NCBI GenBank assembly: GCA_905221605.1
Contig: CAJNDS010002737.1
Coordinates: 1 to 62,000 of the forward strand
Origin: Symbiodinium natans
Taxonomy: Eukaryota; Sar; Dinophyceae; Suessiales; Symbiodiniaceae
DNA: 62,000 nt
Direction: 5' to 3'
Both the position numbers and the translations under genes were made by a program. Shown here in pieces: positions 35,191 to 45,945 of this stretch (the first letter of the stretch is position 1; every line of letters starts with the position of its first letter). The notes below the pieces were generated by a model. That model ran no database searches. It was not told the DNA's origin and worked only from the letters and a program-made list of their open reading frames with translations.

Positions 35191-36262
35191 GGATGTGTGA
35201 TGCGTGTGTGTCTCTGCGTGATGTGTGATGTGTGATGCGTGATGTGTGATGCAAGATGTGTGATGTGTGATGCGTGATGCGTGCTGTGTGACGCGTGATG
35301 CGTGATGTGTGAGGTGTAATGTGTGATGTGCGATGTGTGGGCGTGGGTGTGTGCGCGTGTGTCTGTGTCTGTGTCTGTGTCTGTGTCTGTGTCTGTGTCT
35401 GTGTCTGTGTCTGTGTCTGTGTCTGTGTCTGTGTCTGTGTCTGTGTGATGTGTGTGTGTGTGTCTGTGTGATGTGTGTGTGATGTGTGTGTGTGTGATGT
35501 GTGTGATGTGTGTGTGTGTGTGTGTGATGTGTGTGTGTGTGTGATGTGTGTGTGCGCGATGTGTGTGTGATGTGTGTGATGTGTGTGTGATGTGTGTGTG
35601 ATGTGTGTGTGTGTGTGTGACGTGTGTGATGTGTGTGTGATGTGTGTGACGTGTGTGATGTGTGTGATGTGTGTGTGATGTGCATGATGTGCGTGATGTG
35701 CGTGATGTGTGTGATGTGTGTGATGTGTGTGTGATGTGTGTGTGTGATGCGTGTGTGTGATGTGTGTGTGTGTGATGTGTGTGTGATGTGTGTGTGATGT
35801 GTGTGTGATGTGTGTGTGATGTGTGTGTGTGATGTGTGTGTGTGATGTGTGTGTGATGTGTGTGTGCGATGTGTGCGATGTGTGCGATGTGCGCGATGTG
35901 TGCGATGTGTGTGATGTGTGTGATGTGTGTGATGTGTGTGTGTGTGTGTGTGATGTGTGTGTGTGTGATGTGTGTGTGATGTGTGTGCGATGTGTGCGAT
36001 GTGTGTGATGTGTGCGATGTGTGCGATGTGTGTGATGTGTGTGATGTGTGTGATGTGTGTGATGTGTGTGTTGTGTGTGATGTGTGTGATGTGTGTGTGA
36101 TGTGTGTGATGTGTGTGATGTGTGTGACGTGTGTGATGTGTGTGATGTGTGTGGTGTGTGTGGTGTGTGTGGTGTGTGTGGTCTGTGTGGTGTGTGTGGT
36201 GTGTGTGGTGTGTGTGGGTGTGTGTGGGTGTGTGTGTGTGTGTGCGGGTGTGTGAATGTGTC
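35190..36262. repeat. TG-rich block: (GTGTCT)n and (TGTGTGATG)n
   Basis: About 1.07 kb of alternating purine-pyrimidine DNA. From 35,190 there are GTGATG/GCGTGATGTGTGATG words, then about 17 copies of GTGTCT (35,355-35,445), then long TGTGTGATG, TGTGATG and GTGTGTGG series. The minus strand gives His/Thr/Ser frames and the plus strand Cys/Val/Asp frames; these are products of the repeat. Potential Z-DNA former. Confidence 0.95.
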
Positions 36263-36479
36263 TGTCCAACCCTGTAACCTAGGGTTTCAATCACAGTTGA
36301 CCTCGTTTCTTCTTTTGAGCAGGGGGCACAAACCCAGGATGATGACTTGTGCCAACGAAGCTATTCATCCTGGGGGATACCAGACCTGATCAGTCTGGCG
36401 TACCTGCAAATGGCAGACAGGACCCAATCTGCCGACACAATTTTCCTTTTCATAGTTCTCTTCAATGTCAACACCTGCT

Positions 36480-36905
36480 ACAAACATCGGAGGTATTCAG
36501 GAGCATGATGCACTTCAGTGACAGCAGGCTTAGCCCAAGCACGGTATTTGCAAGGGTTATGGCTTGGGGGGACTTTGCGAGCGCCGACAGAGAGCCCCCA
36601 ACCACGGTATTTGCGATATTTGCGAGGGTTTTGGCTTGGGGGGACTTTGCGCGCGCCGACAACCCTGGGGTCCTATAGAGAAGCCCCCAACCACGGTCTT
36701 TGCGAGGTTTCCAGGGTCGGGAAGTCCACAAGCACGGTATTTGCAAGCGTTTAGGCTTGGGGGGATTTTGCGCGTGCCGACAACACCGGGGTCCCTGAGA
36801 TCGGGGGGACTTTGCGCGCGCCGACAACACCAGGGTCCTGCAGAGAAGCCCGATAACACCAGGGTCTTATAGAGAAGCCCCCAACCACGGTATTATTTGC
36901 GAGGT
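36480..36905. repeat. Minisatellite with GGGGGGACTTTGCGCGCGCCGA core
   Basis: At least five diverged copies of a compound unit of roughly 80-100 bp. Elements are CAAGCACGGTATTTGC / CCAACCACGGT, GGCTTGGGGGGACTTTGC, GCGCCGACAAC and GGGTCCTATAGAGAAGCC. Frames through it on both strands are not genes. Confidence 0.85.
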
Positions 36906-37123
36906 TTCCGGCGGGCAGGCGGCGGGCGGGCGTGGCGGCGTGCCAAAGAAAAACAAGAACCCCACAGTGATGGGGGGAAAACAACGCTGAAGCTTTCGGG
37001 AAAACAAGAACCCGACACTGATGTGGGGAAAAACCTACACAACTGTTTGGGGAATAAGCGTGGATCTGTCAAACAGCATGCTGCAGAAGGTGGCTTCAAC
37101 ACTCGCCGGGCTGTTCAGCTTCA

Positions 37124-40100
37124 TCACCCTCCACTCATGAAACTGTGAGTAAGCAAAATGTCCTGAACGTCATCGAACCCAGCATTCACGCTGTCGGGAA
37201 ATTCGTCTTCCAAGCCTGAATACACTTTGAGCGGAATGGCACCAAGTGGCACTTGTCACATCTTTTCACTAGAAGCTTGGCATGAAAGCAAGATTATGCA
37301 TGGGAAGCGTCGGTCCGAAAATGCGGCCACGATTGAACAAACTACCAGACGCAGTGGGATGAGCCATCTGTAAGACTTACAGGTACTGTATTGGCACTCA
37401 GGCTTAGCTGGCAACGGCACTCTTGCGTGAGAAGATGGCCGACCTAACAGGTAACGTTCAAGAGCGGCCAGGATAGATCAGGAGACGTGAATTCAAACTT
37501 GCACCAGCCTGGACATCACCGTACACATCAGCCAAGGAGCTGCTCACCTCAAGGAAAAACAGTCGGGAGAACAGTCGAGAGAACGTGCATTGACTTAGAC
37601 AGGCCTCTTCCAGGTGCTTGATGCACCTGGGCTCGAACTCCTTGAATGACAGTCCCTGTCAAGTTCAATGACAGAGGGTCAAAAGGTGAGGCCAACGAGG
37701 CGAACGCGGCGAACGCGGCGAACGCGGCGAACGCGGCGAACGCGGCGGAACGAAGCGAACGCGCCTTCTTTTCCTTCATGAGGGCAGCAAAAGTCGCCCC
37801 AAGCGCCCTCCGACCTTTGCGCCTCCGGATCTACCGGGAACAAGCAAGCATTGCGGAGCTGAGCAGAGATTCGCAGAGCTGAGCAAAGCCGAGCAGAGCT
37901 GTGTCAAATGCCTTGGCTTGTCATCTTCTTGCAGAGCAGCTTCTGCTTCTTTGACAGTCTGCTCCGCTTCGATTTCCGCATTCCGAGCCTGTGATGCAAG
38001 TACACAAGCCAGCGACAGCCAGTGCCAGAAATGGACATCCTTCAATTGTCGTGAGGTGTGGCCTCGAGCTCATCAATCTTATCAACAGGCTTTCGGCCTA
38101 GCTGGGAGCTAGAACGTGTCGCACCTTCTCGAACCCTACAAAATCTCCAGTGCCTGAGTCTGACAAAGCCACCTGCACCAAGGTGGGCAAGTCAGCAGCT
38201 CTCTCAGGCTTCAAAAGTCGTGAATATTGAATACATTATAATACATTCAACCGATTTCAGCCTGCCTGTCGAAATAAGGCGGCTCTCGCATCTGGTACCA
38301 GTGCAGCCACCTGACGGCCACTGTGGGCCACAACTTGTCGATGTAAAATGATATCACAAGCCTCAAAATGCCAAACATGGGAGCTCGGTCCCCAGCCGCA
38401 GCTGACAACAGCAGCTTCTTCATTGCAGCCGGGAGGCCTGTCAAGAACGATCAAGCAGAATCCATTGAATGTGCGGCCCTACTTGGACCACTCGGCCCAC
38501 TTGGGCCATGCCCTTCGTTGACAAGGAAAGGAATTGAGCCTGTCGGAAAGGCCGACACCGCCTCCCGCTGAAAGAGCGGCCGTGTGTGGGCCAAGAAAGC
38601 GCGATGCCGGCCGGGTTTGCGGAAACAAGCAGAAAGCAACTTCAGGAACCACCTGAACAAGAACAGCACTGGATGCGGCTGTTCCCACGCTCGAGCGCTC
38701 TAGAATTCACAGCCACATTTGCTGCATGCTGGATGTGAGACAGGTGAAACAAGCGGCCGGATCATTTTTTGCCCTTCTTCTTTGATGCCTTTGCTGCCTG
38801 AGTTGGTCTTTAGGCACCGAATACGTACCGAACAGAGAAGGTGCCAAAGCAGAGAGTTCATGCCGACTGACAGAAGATAAAAAGAGAGACTCGGAAGGTG
38901 AGAGCTGGAGAGAGAGCTGGAGAGAGGCGAATCCGGTTTTTTCTGTGAGGACTCGTTTCTGCACCTCTACATGAAACAGGATAGCGTCTAAAGAACCTGG
39001 AGAACATTGCATCGATCCACATGTTTTCGATGCCACATGATGGAGCTTTCGAAGGTGTGGCTCGGGTGACTCGTGACCATGCCTTGAGGCGCATCTCTTC
39101 TTCTGTTTGCTTTTTGTCCACCAGCAGGCGCTCAATCTTATCGAGCCTGGGCTCGCATCTGGCACTTTGATGCACTTGTTTTGCACTTTGATGCACTCGA
39201 AATTGCACCAATGGCGACGACATCTTTGAAAGCGACACAAAGCCAGTGGGGAGCAAACTGCTCCAGCGCTGTGTTCATGAGCACGTCCGAGATCTGCCCC
39301 CAAGCAGTCTTTCGAGAGCCACGTCAACGCTCCATACAATCTACACGGTAACAACATCTGCCCAATCACGAGTTGTGGCAAAACGCACCCCATGCTGTCG
39401 CATCCAACTCTTTATCCTTGCTCATCTCCCCCTAAATCTCACCCATCACAGCAGCGATCGGCATCTAAGGAACTCGAGTCGGCCTGATCACGTTCCGCAT
39501 CCTCCATGACCCGCTTGAAGTCCTGCGGGACGTGAACGAAAAGAAAAACCAAGCATCGACAGTAGACTCAGTTGACCTTCGCAGGCCCAAAAGTGTACAA
39601 AGGTGTGACCTCGTGAAACTCTTCAAACCTCTCCGTGTCACGAGACCAGTCCGGCATCTCTTCCTTATTCAATGGCAGAACTGATGAGCAATCTCCGAGA
39701 TGCTGAGTCAACCGAGTCTACCACCCTCCCTTCAGCTTCCTTGAAGCAGTCGACTTCACATAAGACTGCCTTGGTCAGAAGCGCGAGCTGTTTGCAGCTT
39801 CAAATCGCTTCAAGCCGCAACTGCACAGCCAAACATTCAGCACGCAACCGCTTACAAGAACTGCGCGAAAGTTGTCATGTATGGAAATGCTGCAATTCAT
39901 CCGAAACATGCTGGTTGTTGAGAAGCGCCTGCCAAAGGACTGCAACGCAAATTGCAGCTGTGCGACTGTGGCCGAAATTCGCTGCTGCACTTCACTTTCA
40001 CTTCTCAGTCGTGCTATGAGCCTGGCAGAAGCTCAGTGCTGCAAGTTGCCACATAGTCACGGCTGTGAGGCCGTTCTTGGGCCCCAGCTTGGACGCTTGC

Positions 40101-40336
40101 AGCACGAGCTCTTCGTTTGCATTTTCTGCCTTTGCTGCTGTCAGCAGCTCCTCGTGAGCATGTGAGGCGATGAAAGGTATGGCGATAATCGGAGAAAATG
40201 TCGGACAAAATGGGCGGTTTGCACTTACAGCATCAGGGCCTGCAGCATGGAAATATGAGCCACAGTGGTCTTCTGCTGGCCGAGGACAGTTCGCATGAGC
40301 GACGCCTAAGCACGCAACAACTACAAAGAGCATCAT
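37124..40336 (-). CDS. Multi-exon gene with signal peptide, product unknown
   Basis: Exon 1 (40,336-40,229) starts at ATG with a hydrophobic signal-like core (MMLFVVVACLGVAHANC) and ends GCT|GTAAGT. Exon 2 (40,150-40,022) joins in phase 0 and reads ELLTAAKAENANEELVLQAS, ending CAG|GCTC; it resembles a degenerate ankyrin start. Later well-bounded exons are about 39,677-39,577 (WSRDTERFEEFHEVTPLYTF, donor GTCAAC), 39,522-39,443 (DFKRVMEDAERDQADSSS), 39,293-39,209 (ISDVLMNTALEQFAPHWLCV), 38,437-38,311 (AAMKKLLLSAAAGDRAPMFG) and 37,655-37,548 (GLSFKEFEPRCIKHLEEACL). More candidates lie near 39,160-39,005, 38,210-38,115 and 38,015-37,940, and a terminal piece ends TGA at 37,124. Exons 1-2 and two middle neighbours match in phase, but the full chain is not resolved and could be two genes. 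Secretion or membrane targeting is inferred from exon 1 only. Confidence 0.5.
37690..37747. repeat. 9-bp repeat GCGGCGAAC
   Basis: Six to seven copies of GAACGCGGC, probably in an intron of the 37-40 kb gene; the poly-Ala/Phe frames over it are products of the repeat. Confidence 0.85.
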
Positions 40337-40351
40337 GTTGATGCGCCCGTA

Positions 40352-40698
40352 CAAGCGGGTAGGTTAAGTCACATCTTTGCGTGTGAAGTCACATCTCCCC
40401 AGTGACACGCGGCTGCGAGCGAAGTCACATCATCCCGCGCAACATCGCATCACAGAGACGTACGTTGAAGCCTTTCCCCCTATGTGCACGCGCCGCACGC
40501 GCGTGTTCTCGACACATATGCAAAATACGCATTTGTCACCGCACGCCTGGAGGGGAGCACATTTTTGTCAGCGTGAATGAGATTTCTGCTTGGGGGTGCA
40601 AGTGGGTTCTGACCAATCTTGGAATTCGCGAATCCCCAGTGTGCACGCGCCCGAGATACGACTTTACACAAGAAGATACGACTTAACCTACCCGCTTG
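40352..40698. mobile_element. MITE copy 2, perfect terminal inverted repeats
   Basis: A 347-bp element flanked by TA (40,350-40,351 and 40,699-40,700). The left end CAAGCGGGTAGGTTAAGTC and right end GACTTAACCTACCCGCTTG are perfect inverse complements, so this copy is the less decayed of the two. Relative to copy 1 it has small insertions (about 15 bp) near 40,590 and 40,645. No reading frame suggests a transposase. Its left edge is 15 bp from the ATG of the minus-strand gene at 40,336, so it occupies that gene's immediate 5' flank. Confidence 0.88.
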
Positions 40699-41287
40699 TA
40701 CAGTCTGGCACTCCGCACTCACCAAGACATTAACTGGAGCACATGAGAATAACATGGTCTCAAAAGCATGGAGTAGGGGTGACTCGAGACTAGCGGAACA
40801 GCAAGGGACAGAACTGGCCGAGCTCATCTCGAACAGAAATACACTGGCCACTCGCCAACCCAAACTTGTACAAAGCTGCTGAGGTAGTGGAGCCAAAGGC
40901 TGATACGCAATGACAAAGACACAGAAGGGAAAGCAGCAACGTTTCCTCGAGCGATCCACTCCCAAAAGATGACTGAACACCCTTTCAGATTAAAGCCCCG
41001 ACAGGACCAGCTTGTGGGTCGGAGCATCTGATTCGCCCCATAGCAAAACACGAAAGAGGCTCAACTCAAGAGAAGGCCTGGGTACGGGGTCAGTAAAGAA
41101 AGTCATGCAGCTGGAAATCGGAGGAGGAGGAGGAGGACGAGACCCCAACCGAAACCGCAAGCATGAAGAAGCAGCCCCAGGTTTCTGCACCACTTCGCTT
41201 TGACTTTTTAAAGGGATGTGTTTCCTCATGGTGTCCGGAGGCCTAACCAGTTTACAGGTCCATGAAAAATCAAGAGAAGTACCCGAC

Positions 41288-41953
41288 CGTCTGCACGACA
41301 GTGTCAAGATTGCGCGAGCTGAACAGCTGAAAAAGCGGACGCACAAACTGTTGCATTTGCATAGTCCTTAAAGAGCTGGAACATACTGGAACTTTGACAA
41401 AGCAGGCTTTACATTGTAGCTTCGGTGTTGCTTCTGCTTGGTTGGTTGCTGTGGATGCGTGGGTAGAACCTCTGCTAAACTGCAAGGCGCACGTGTGCGA
41501 AACGATTGTGCAGGGAATCCCAAAGCTTGAATGACATCCACTGCTTCCATTTGACACATGTTGTAACTCTTAGGTTGCACAACGAGCATAAACTCCTCAC
41601 GAAGGAACCAAAAGGACGTGACCTCTGCAAGCAGCTTCCGCCGCAGTGTCTTCGCAGCTTGGACCTGGCAATCATAGCGGCTGTGTCATCCCTTGAACAA
41701 TGCACTGAGTGCACTTCTTGCGTCTGCTTGCCGTTCCGTCTGCTGAGGAACAATCCCGAACCGGATCTGCTTTCTTGGCGACCGCGTCATCGATTGCCTT
41801 CATAGACATTCCAAAGATCTGCCCAGATCTTCTGGTTTTGCACAGGATTCGAGGTAGAATGCAGCCTTACTCAAAGCATCATGCACGCTGTCAAACTCGT
41901 CGAGGTCGGTGATGGTCTTAGAGAGGCGGTCCACATACTTAATATCATCTTGA
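41288..41953 (-). CDS. Unknown gene, four in-phase exons
   Basis: Exons, in order of transcription: about 41,953-41,866 (IKYVDRLSKTITDLDEFDSV, donor AAG|GCTGCA), 41,797-41,732 (AIDDAVAKKADPVRDCSSAD, donor ACG|GCAAGC), 41,664-41,470 (QAAKTLRRKLLAEVTSFWFL then QMEAVDVIQALGFP, donor GAG|GTTCTA) and 41,347-41,288 (FVRPLFQLFSSRNLDTVVQT, donor ACG|GTCGGG). The last three are exact multiples of three, and all four end in phase 0. An upstream piece near 42,060-41,985 (GMWMHYNLVFYSFVG) may precede them. Two donors are GC. Mostly helical and soluble, no family recognised. The stop codon was not located. Confidence 0.55.
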
Positions 41954-42169
41954 CTGCAGCAAAATAGCACTGGACATCATGCCGTCACCCACAAAAGAGT
42001 AGAACACTAGGTTGTAATGCATCCACATACCAACTACGTCAGCTTGCTTGACACCTAAGGAGGGGGAAGCCACGATCATAGACGCTTGCGAGTTGTTGCG
42101 GATGCTTTACGCTTGAAGGCGGGTTCGGACACCCGAAAGCCAATCTGGTCCTGCGATGGCGATGCACTG

Positions 42170-42620
42170 TAACAACTCAACGACAACAGCAAAGGACGGC
42201 AGTGCTGGGGCTCAACAACACAAGACGAACGCACAGAAGACTAGCAAACAAAACTTGTGGCAAACACGTCTGGGACTGGCCTTGCCAGCCTAGTTGCGTT
42301 GCCTCATTTGCCTGGTGCTTAAGCTTTAGTGACTTGCGTTTTTGCCGATTGTCATCGCTTCCTCTGTGAATATACAGCGCAGCCTCATTTGCAGAGCAGG
42401 TCCAGCAGACGATGCTGGTTGCATTCAGGGGCCCGTATAAGAATTGCAAGATGTCGTTGCAAATGCCATCTTGGTTGAAGGCGTTCATTCCTGCAAGAAG
42501 AGGAATCCGGCCACACAAGAATTGGACGCTACTGCCATGGACCATGCAGAAGAAGACAAAGATCATTGTCCCGTTTTGTTCCAGCTCCGTGGTGCTGCGC
42601 GCAGGTTCGGGACTCGACGA
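42170..42620 (-). CDS. Possible exon upstream of the 41-42 kb gene
   Basis: Open minus frame with hydrophobic TMIFVFFCMVHGSSVQFLCG and then NAFNQDGICNDILQFLYGPL. It may be the 5' part of the 41.3-42.0 kb gene, but no clean join was found and composition is less convincing downstream of 42,350. Confidence 0.28.
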
Positions 42621-42782
42621 CCACCCCCCCAATTCCCCCACATCACCCCGCCTCGGTGGCACCGTCGGCGACAGTGTTACATGTTTAACTCAGTCACATC
42701 CTTTGGCGGCTTTGAAAGGGTCAATCCGTGCAGCTGTTTTTATTTGTTCCAACGGGCGTGGCGGCAGTGTGGTCGTAAAATG

Positions 42783-42998
42783 CTCCCGCATGCTCCCGCC
42801 GAGCAACGCTGAGCGACACCGACCGAGGCCGACCGAGGCCGAGCGACGCCGAGCGACGCCGAGCGACACCGGCCGAGCGACGCCGAGCGGCGCCGAGTGG
42901 CGCCGAGTGGCGCCGAGTGGCGCCGAGTGGCGCCGAGTGGCGCCGAGTGGCGCCGAGTGGCGCCGAGTGGCGCCGAGCGCCGAGCAACGCCGAGCGCC
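42783..42998. repeat. 10-bp minisatellite GCCGAGCGAC / GCCGAGTGGC
   Basis: About 20 copies. The left part favours CGACCGAGGC and GCCGAGCGAC; the right part is nine near-identical CGCCGAGTGG units. Arg/Pro/Ala-rich frames over it are products of the repeat. Confidence 0.93.
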
Positions 42999-43029
42999 AA
43001 GCGAAGAGTGAAGCCAAGTTCGGGCCGCT

Positions 43030-43080
43030 CGCTGGGTGTAGGGTTTAGGGTTAGGGTTAAGGTTGTAGGGTCTAGGGGCT
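43030..43080 (+). repeat. Telomere-like GGGTTTAGGGTTAGGG tract
   Basis: GTAGGGTTTAGGGTTAGGG then TTAAGGTTGTAGGGTCTAGG. Short, but closer to TTTAGGG than any other site in the window. The G-rich strand is the plus strand. Confidence 0.7.
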
Positions 43081-43104
43081 AAGCTCTAGATCCTGGGACG
43101 GAAG

Positions 43105-43190
43105 CCTACACCCTGACCCGTAAACCTTGCAGTCTTACCCCTACACACTTAACCCGTTAATCAAACCCCAAATCCCTCAAACTTGGACTC
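43105..43190 (-). repeat. Degenerate C-strand telomere-like tract
   Basis: ACCCTGACCCGTAAACC, CTTACCCCTACACACTTAACCC and CAAACCCCAAATCCC words, i.e. the opposite strand sense to the tract at 43,030. Too diverged to be certain. Confidence 0.4.
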
Positions 43191-43369
43191 CACCTTCCGT
43201 CCACCTCTCTCAAGAAGGCTTGGCAAGCCTTCAGGTCGATCCTTCCAGTCTACAGAAGATTCATATACGACAACATATGCCGTAGTGGAAAATCCCTAGA
43301 TGCAGCATTGAAACCAACAATACTCATTGTAGCTTGTGTTCCCGACGTAGCTCTGTAGCGCTTGTCTCC

Positions 43370-43520
43370 GCGCGTCGAGCGCCGCTGCATGAGCGCCGCC
43401 GACGCCGAGCGGCGCCGAGCGACGCCGAACGACGCCGACCGACGCCGAGCGACGTCGAGCGATGTCGAGCGCCAAGCGACGCTGAGCGCCGAGCGACAAC
43501 GGGCGACACCGAGTCCGCGC
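43370..43520. repeat. Second GCCGAGCGAC minisatellite block
   Basis: About 12 copies of GCCGAGCGAC/GACGCCGACC-type units in the same orientation as the 42.8 kb block, followed by four TCTTCCCTCG units (43,529-43,565). Confidence 0.9.
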
Positions 43521-43569
43521 ATCGCTCATCTTCCCTCGTCTTCCCTCGTCTTCCCTCGTCTTCGCTCGT

Positions 43570-44900
43570 CTCCGCACGCAATCCAACGTTTAGTTCTTTT
43601 GGTTATCGGCGTCTTGGGCTGCGTGGTCGCTGAACATGCTGCTGAACACGTCCTTTTACCATTGGTTTGCGCTCGTGGGTTGCGCTAGTTCGCCGGGCAG
43701 GGTTTTGTGAATTGCTTTCTTACTTGCCCAGAGTCTGGTTACAGAGAAAGTATGATGCTCATCACAACGTCGGCCACCACATGCGCCTGTCCGACTTGGA
43801 TGTAACGTGGCTGCACTAGTTACTATTCCACTCTTGACCTCTGTGATTGAAGCGATGAAACACTTTCGGAGCCTCTCTGCGAAGTCGCAAGGGACAAGGA
43901 CTTTAGGCCGTGGCCCTTAAAACCCTCTGAAAGATATTCCTGAAGATGATCATCTTTAACCCAAGAAAGGTAAATATCAAATGTCCCAAGGGCCTAGTCA
44001 CCTCACCCTATAGTACTATATAGCGCTACTGCGTTTCGCCTCGGCGCAGGCACGTCAATTGGAGACATGAGGCGACTGAGCGGTACTGCTGGATTTCAGC
44101 TTCCCATCGCTGTAGCGTGGCGAAGTGGCAACGAGACTCAAGGGATTTGGCTCTGCCAAAGTGGGAGGGACCGAGTCAGATGTCCATGGTAGGGCCAGAA
44201 AAGGAGGGGCAGAGGGCCGAGGCCGGTCCAGATTTTTGGAAGGGGGAGTCCCTGGGCCTTTTGGTGCCGACCGTGCACTTGTGCCATCACGGATGCAGGC
44301 GTTGTGGGTCGTGCCTGGTGCCCCCCGAACACTTTAGGGTCTTTACTTGTTTAGGTCTGGGGCTGCATAGTTGCCGCCCTGCTTCCAGAAATGCAACTAC
44401 TCGCGCGCAGCTTCGTAAACTAGCTGGTAGCAAATGCTTTCAAGGGGTCTCAGGGTTCTCAAAGGCACTTCATAAATGTTGTCGTCCTATTCGAATGTTT
44501 TCAGATGTTTTCAGGATTCAAAGGGAAACTCACATCCCCACTGCAAAAATTTACAGGTTTTCCTCGGTCAAGTAGAGCTCACCGTCGAAACACATGCCCG
44601 GTATTTTCACCCCTCGGCTTCATTCATGCCATGCATTGTGTGATACTGTATTGTCTGTGCAGGATGTTTTTGCGTATCACTGAATCCGACTGGTCGAAGG
44701 GTAAGATTCCAGGTTGCTAGGCTCTTCGATTTCCTTTCCACGCCCAGAATCTTTGTGCCGCCCCTCAAAGTCCGCACGCTTTCCAAAACCAGACCGCCCG
44801 GCAAGGAGACACCAGGTCCCGGGGCGCAAACATTGCAAAGCTTCTACTGGGTAGCTTTAATGCTGCCTGACAGATGATAACCTAGAGAACTTAGCTCCTG
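43570..44900. other. No firm gene
   Basis: One weak minus-strand exon near 44,780-44,675 (FEGRHKDSGRGKEIEEPSN, ending in TGA) might be the 3' end of the coiled-coil gene. Otherwise nothing is recognised. Confidence 0.3.
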
Positions 44901-44908
44901 GCAGTCAC

Positions 44909-45945
44909 CTGCATGGCCTTGCCCAACTGGATCTCCGACTCCAGCTTCTCCTTGTTTCGGTTCTCTGCAACTCTGCAACTCTCAAATTCTACAGAATTCT
45001 ACAGATGGTCCTTCAGCTGGTTGCATTGGTGCACCAGCTTGCAGTCGACCGGCTTGTCCTGGCACTCTTCCGGGTTGGCTCTTGGCAGTTGGATTTAGCT
45101 GGAATTGTTCGGATTTGTTCTGAATGGTTCTGAATGGCTCTGAGTTGTTCTGAGCTGAGCAAGTCTTGGCATGTCCTCTTGCCATGCCCTCCCTACTCCA
45201 ATAAACATGCCGGGTTAACGGCAGCTGCTTCCAAAGCGGCCGTGACGGTCTCCAGCTGATTCAGGTGCATAGCCTTGACTTTATGGACTGGTTGTCACGC
45301 TTTCGTACCTCGTGCTGCTCGACAGGACAATCCGAGGTGCAGGCATGGTTAAGCTGATGTTCCAGCTCCTGAATGGTTGCTCTGACCTTGCGATCACCAT
45401 ATTGCTAGGCTCTCGATTGTCACGATTCTGCCACCGGCCCTGGCCTCATTGCACCAGGTTACAGGTTTCTCCTGGCATAAGCGCAATCTGGCCAAAAATT
45501 CCGTCTGGGCTGCGACTGTGTCCAGACACAACGAGAAAGTTGGGCCTTCTCAGTGGCCTCTGGATGCTCATACACCTGCCGAAGTTAGACTCTGGTCGCC
45601 TAGAGGACCTAGAGGGCCCAGAGGAGGACTACTTTCTCAGAGCGATCTTCCAAGTTAACGCAGATTTTTGACCTGCACACAAACGTTCTTGAGTTCCCAA
45701 CAAAGGTCTGTGTGATCTCCTTCTCGCAGAACACATCCAAAGACCTTGGAACACAAAAAGCTTTGCTCTGTGCATACTGTGGTCCATCCAAGCTGCCGAA
45801 ACCTCACTTCCGGGCACTGGACCACGAGCACAAGTATCTCAAAACCGTCGAGGAAAACTGCTTCCCAGATGCCTCTGCAAATGTTCACGGTTCTGTCCTG
45901 CTCATGCTTAAGTCGCTGAACAGCCTCAGCCCCTCTTTTCTCGGT
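44909..45945 (-). CDS. Coiled-coil protein, series of short phase-0 exons
   Basis: Exons 45,945-45,898 (EKRGAEAVQRLKHEQ, apparent GA donor), 45,744-45,673 (VFGCVLREGDHTDLCWELKN), 45,386-45,309 (ATIQELEHQLNHACTSDCPV, donor GAG|GTACGA), 45,273-45,211 (AMHLNQLETVTAALEAAAV, donor CCG|GCATGT) and 44,962-44,909 (NRNKEKLESEIQLGKAMQ, donor CAG|GTGACT). Each is a multiple of three starting and ending in phase 0, and each shows a heptad-like Leu/Ala pattern. A further piece near 45,080-45,010 (CKLVHQCNQLKDHL) fits the same pattern. The intron 45,308-45,274 would be only 35 nt. Function cannot be assigned beyond a coiled coil. Confidence 0.48.

Noticed and set aside
35032-36294. 420- and 386-codon His/Thr/Ser frames on the minus strand
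   Set aside because: Translation of the TG-rich repeat block; both frames are equally open and no unique domain exists.
42721-43082. Arg/Pro/Ala-rich frames on both strands
   Set aside because: Products of the 10-bp GCCGAGTGGC minisatellite.
43030-43190. A proven chromosome-end fusion
   Set aside because: The facing telomere-like words are short and degenerate, and flanking minisatellites are in direct rather than inverted orientation; kept only as a question.
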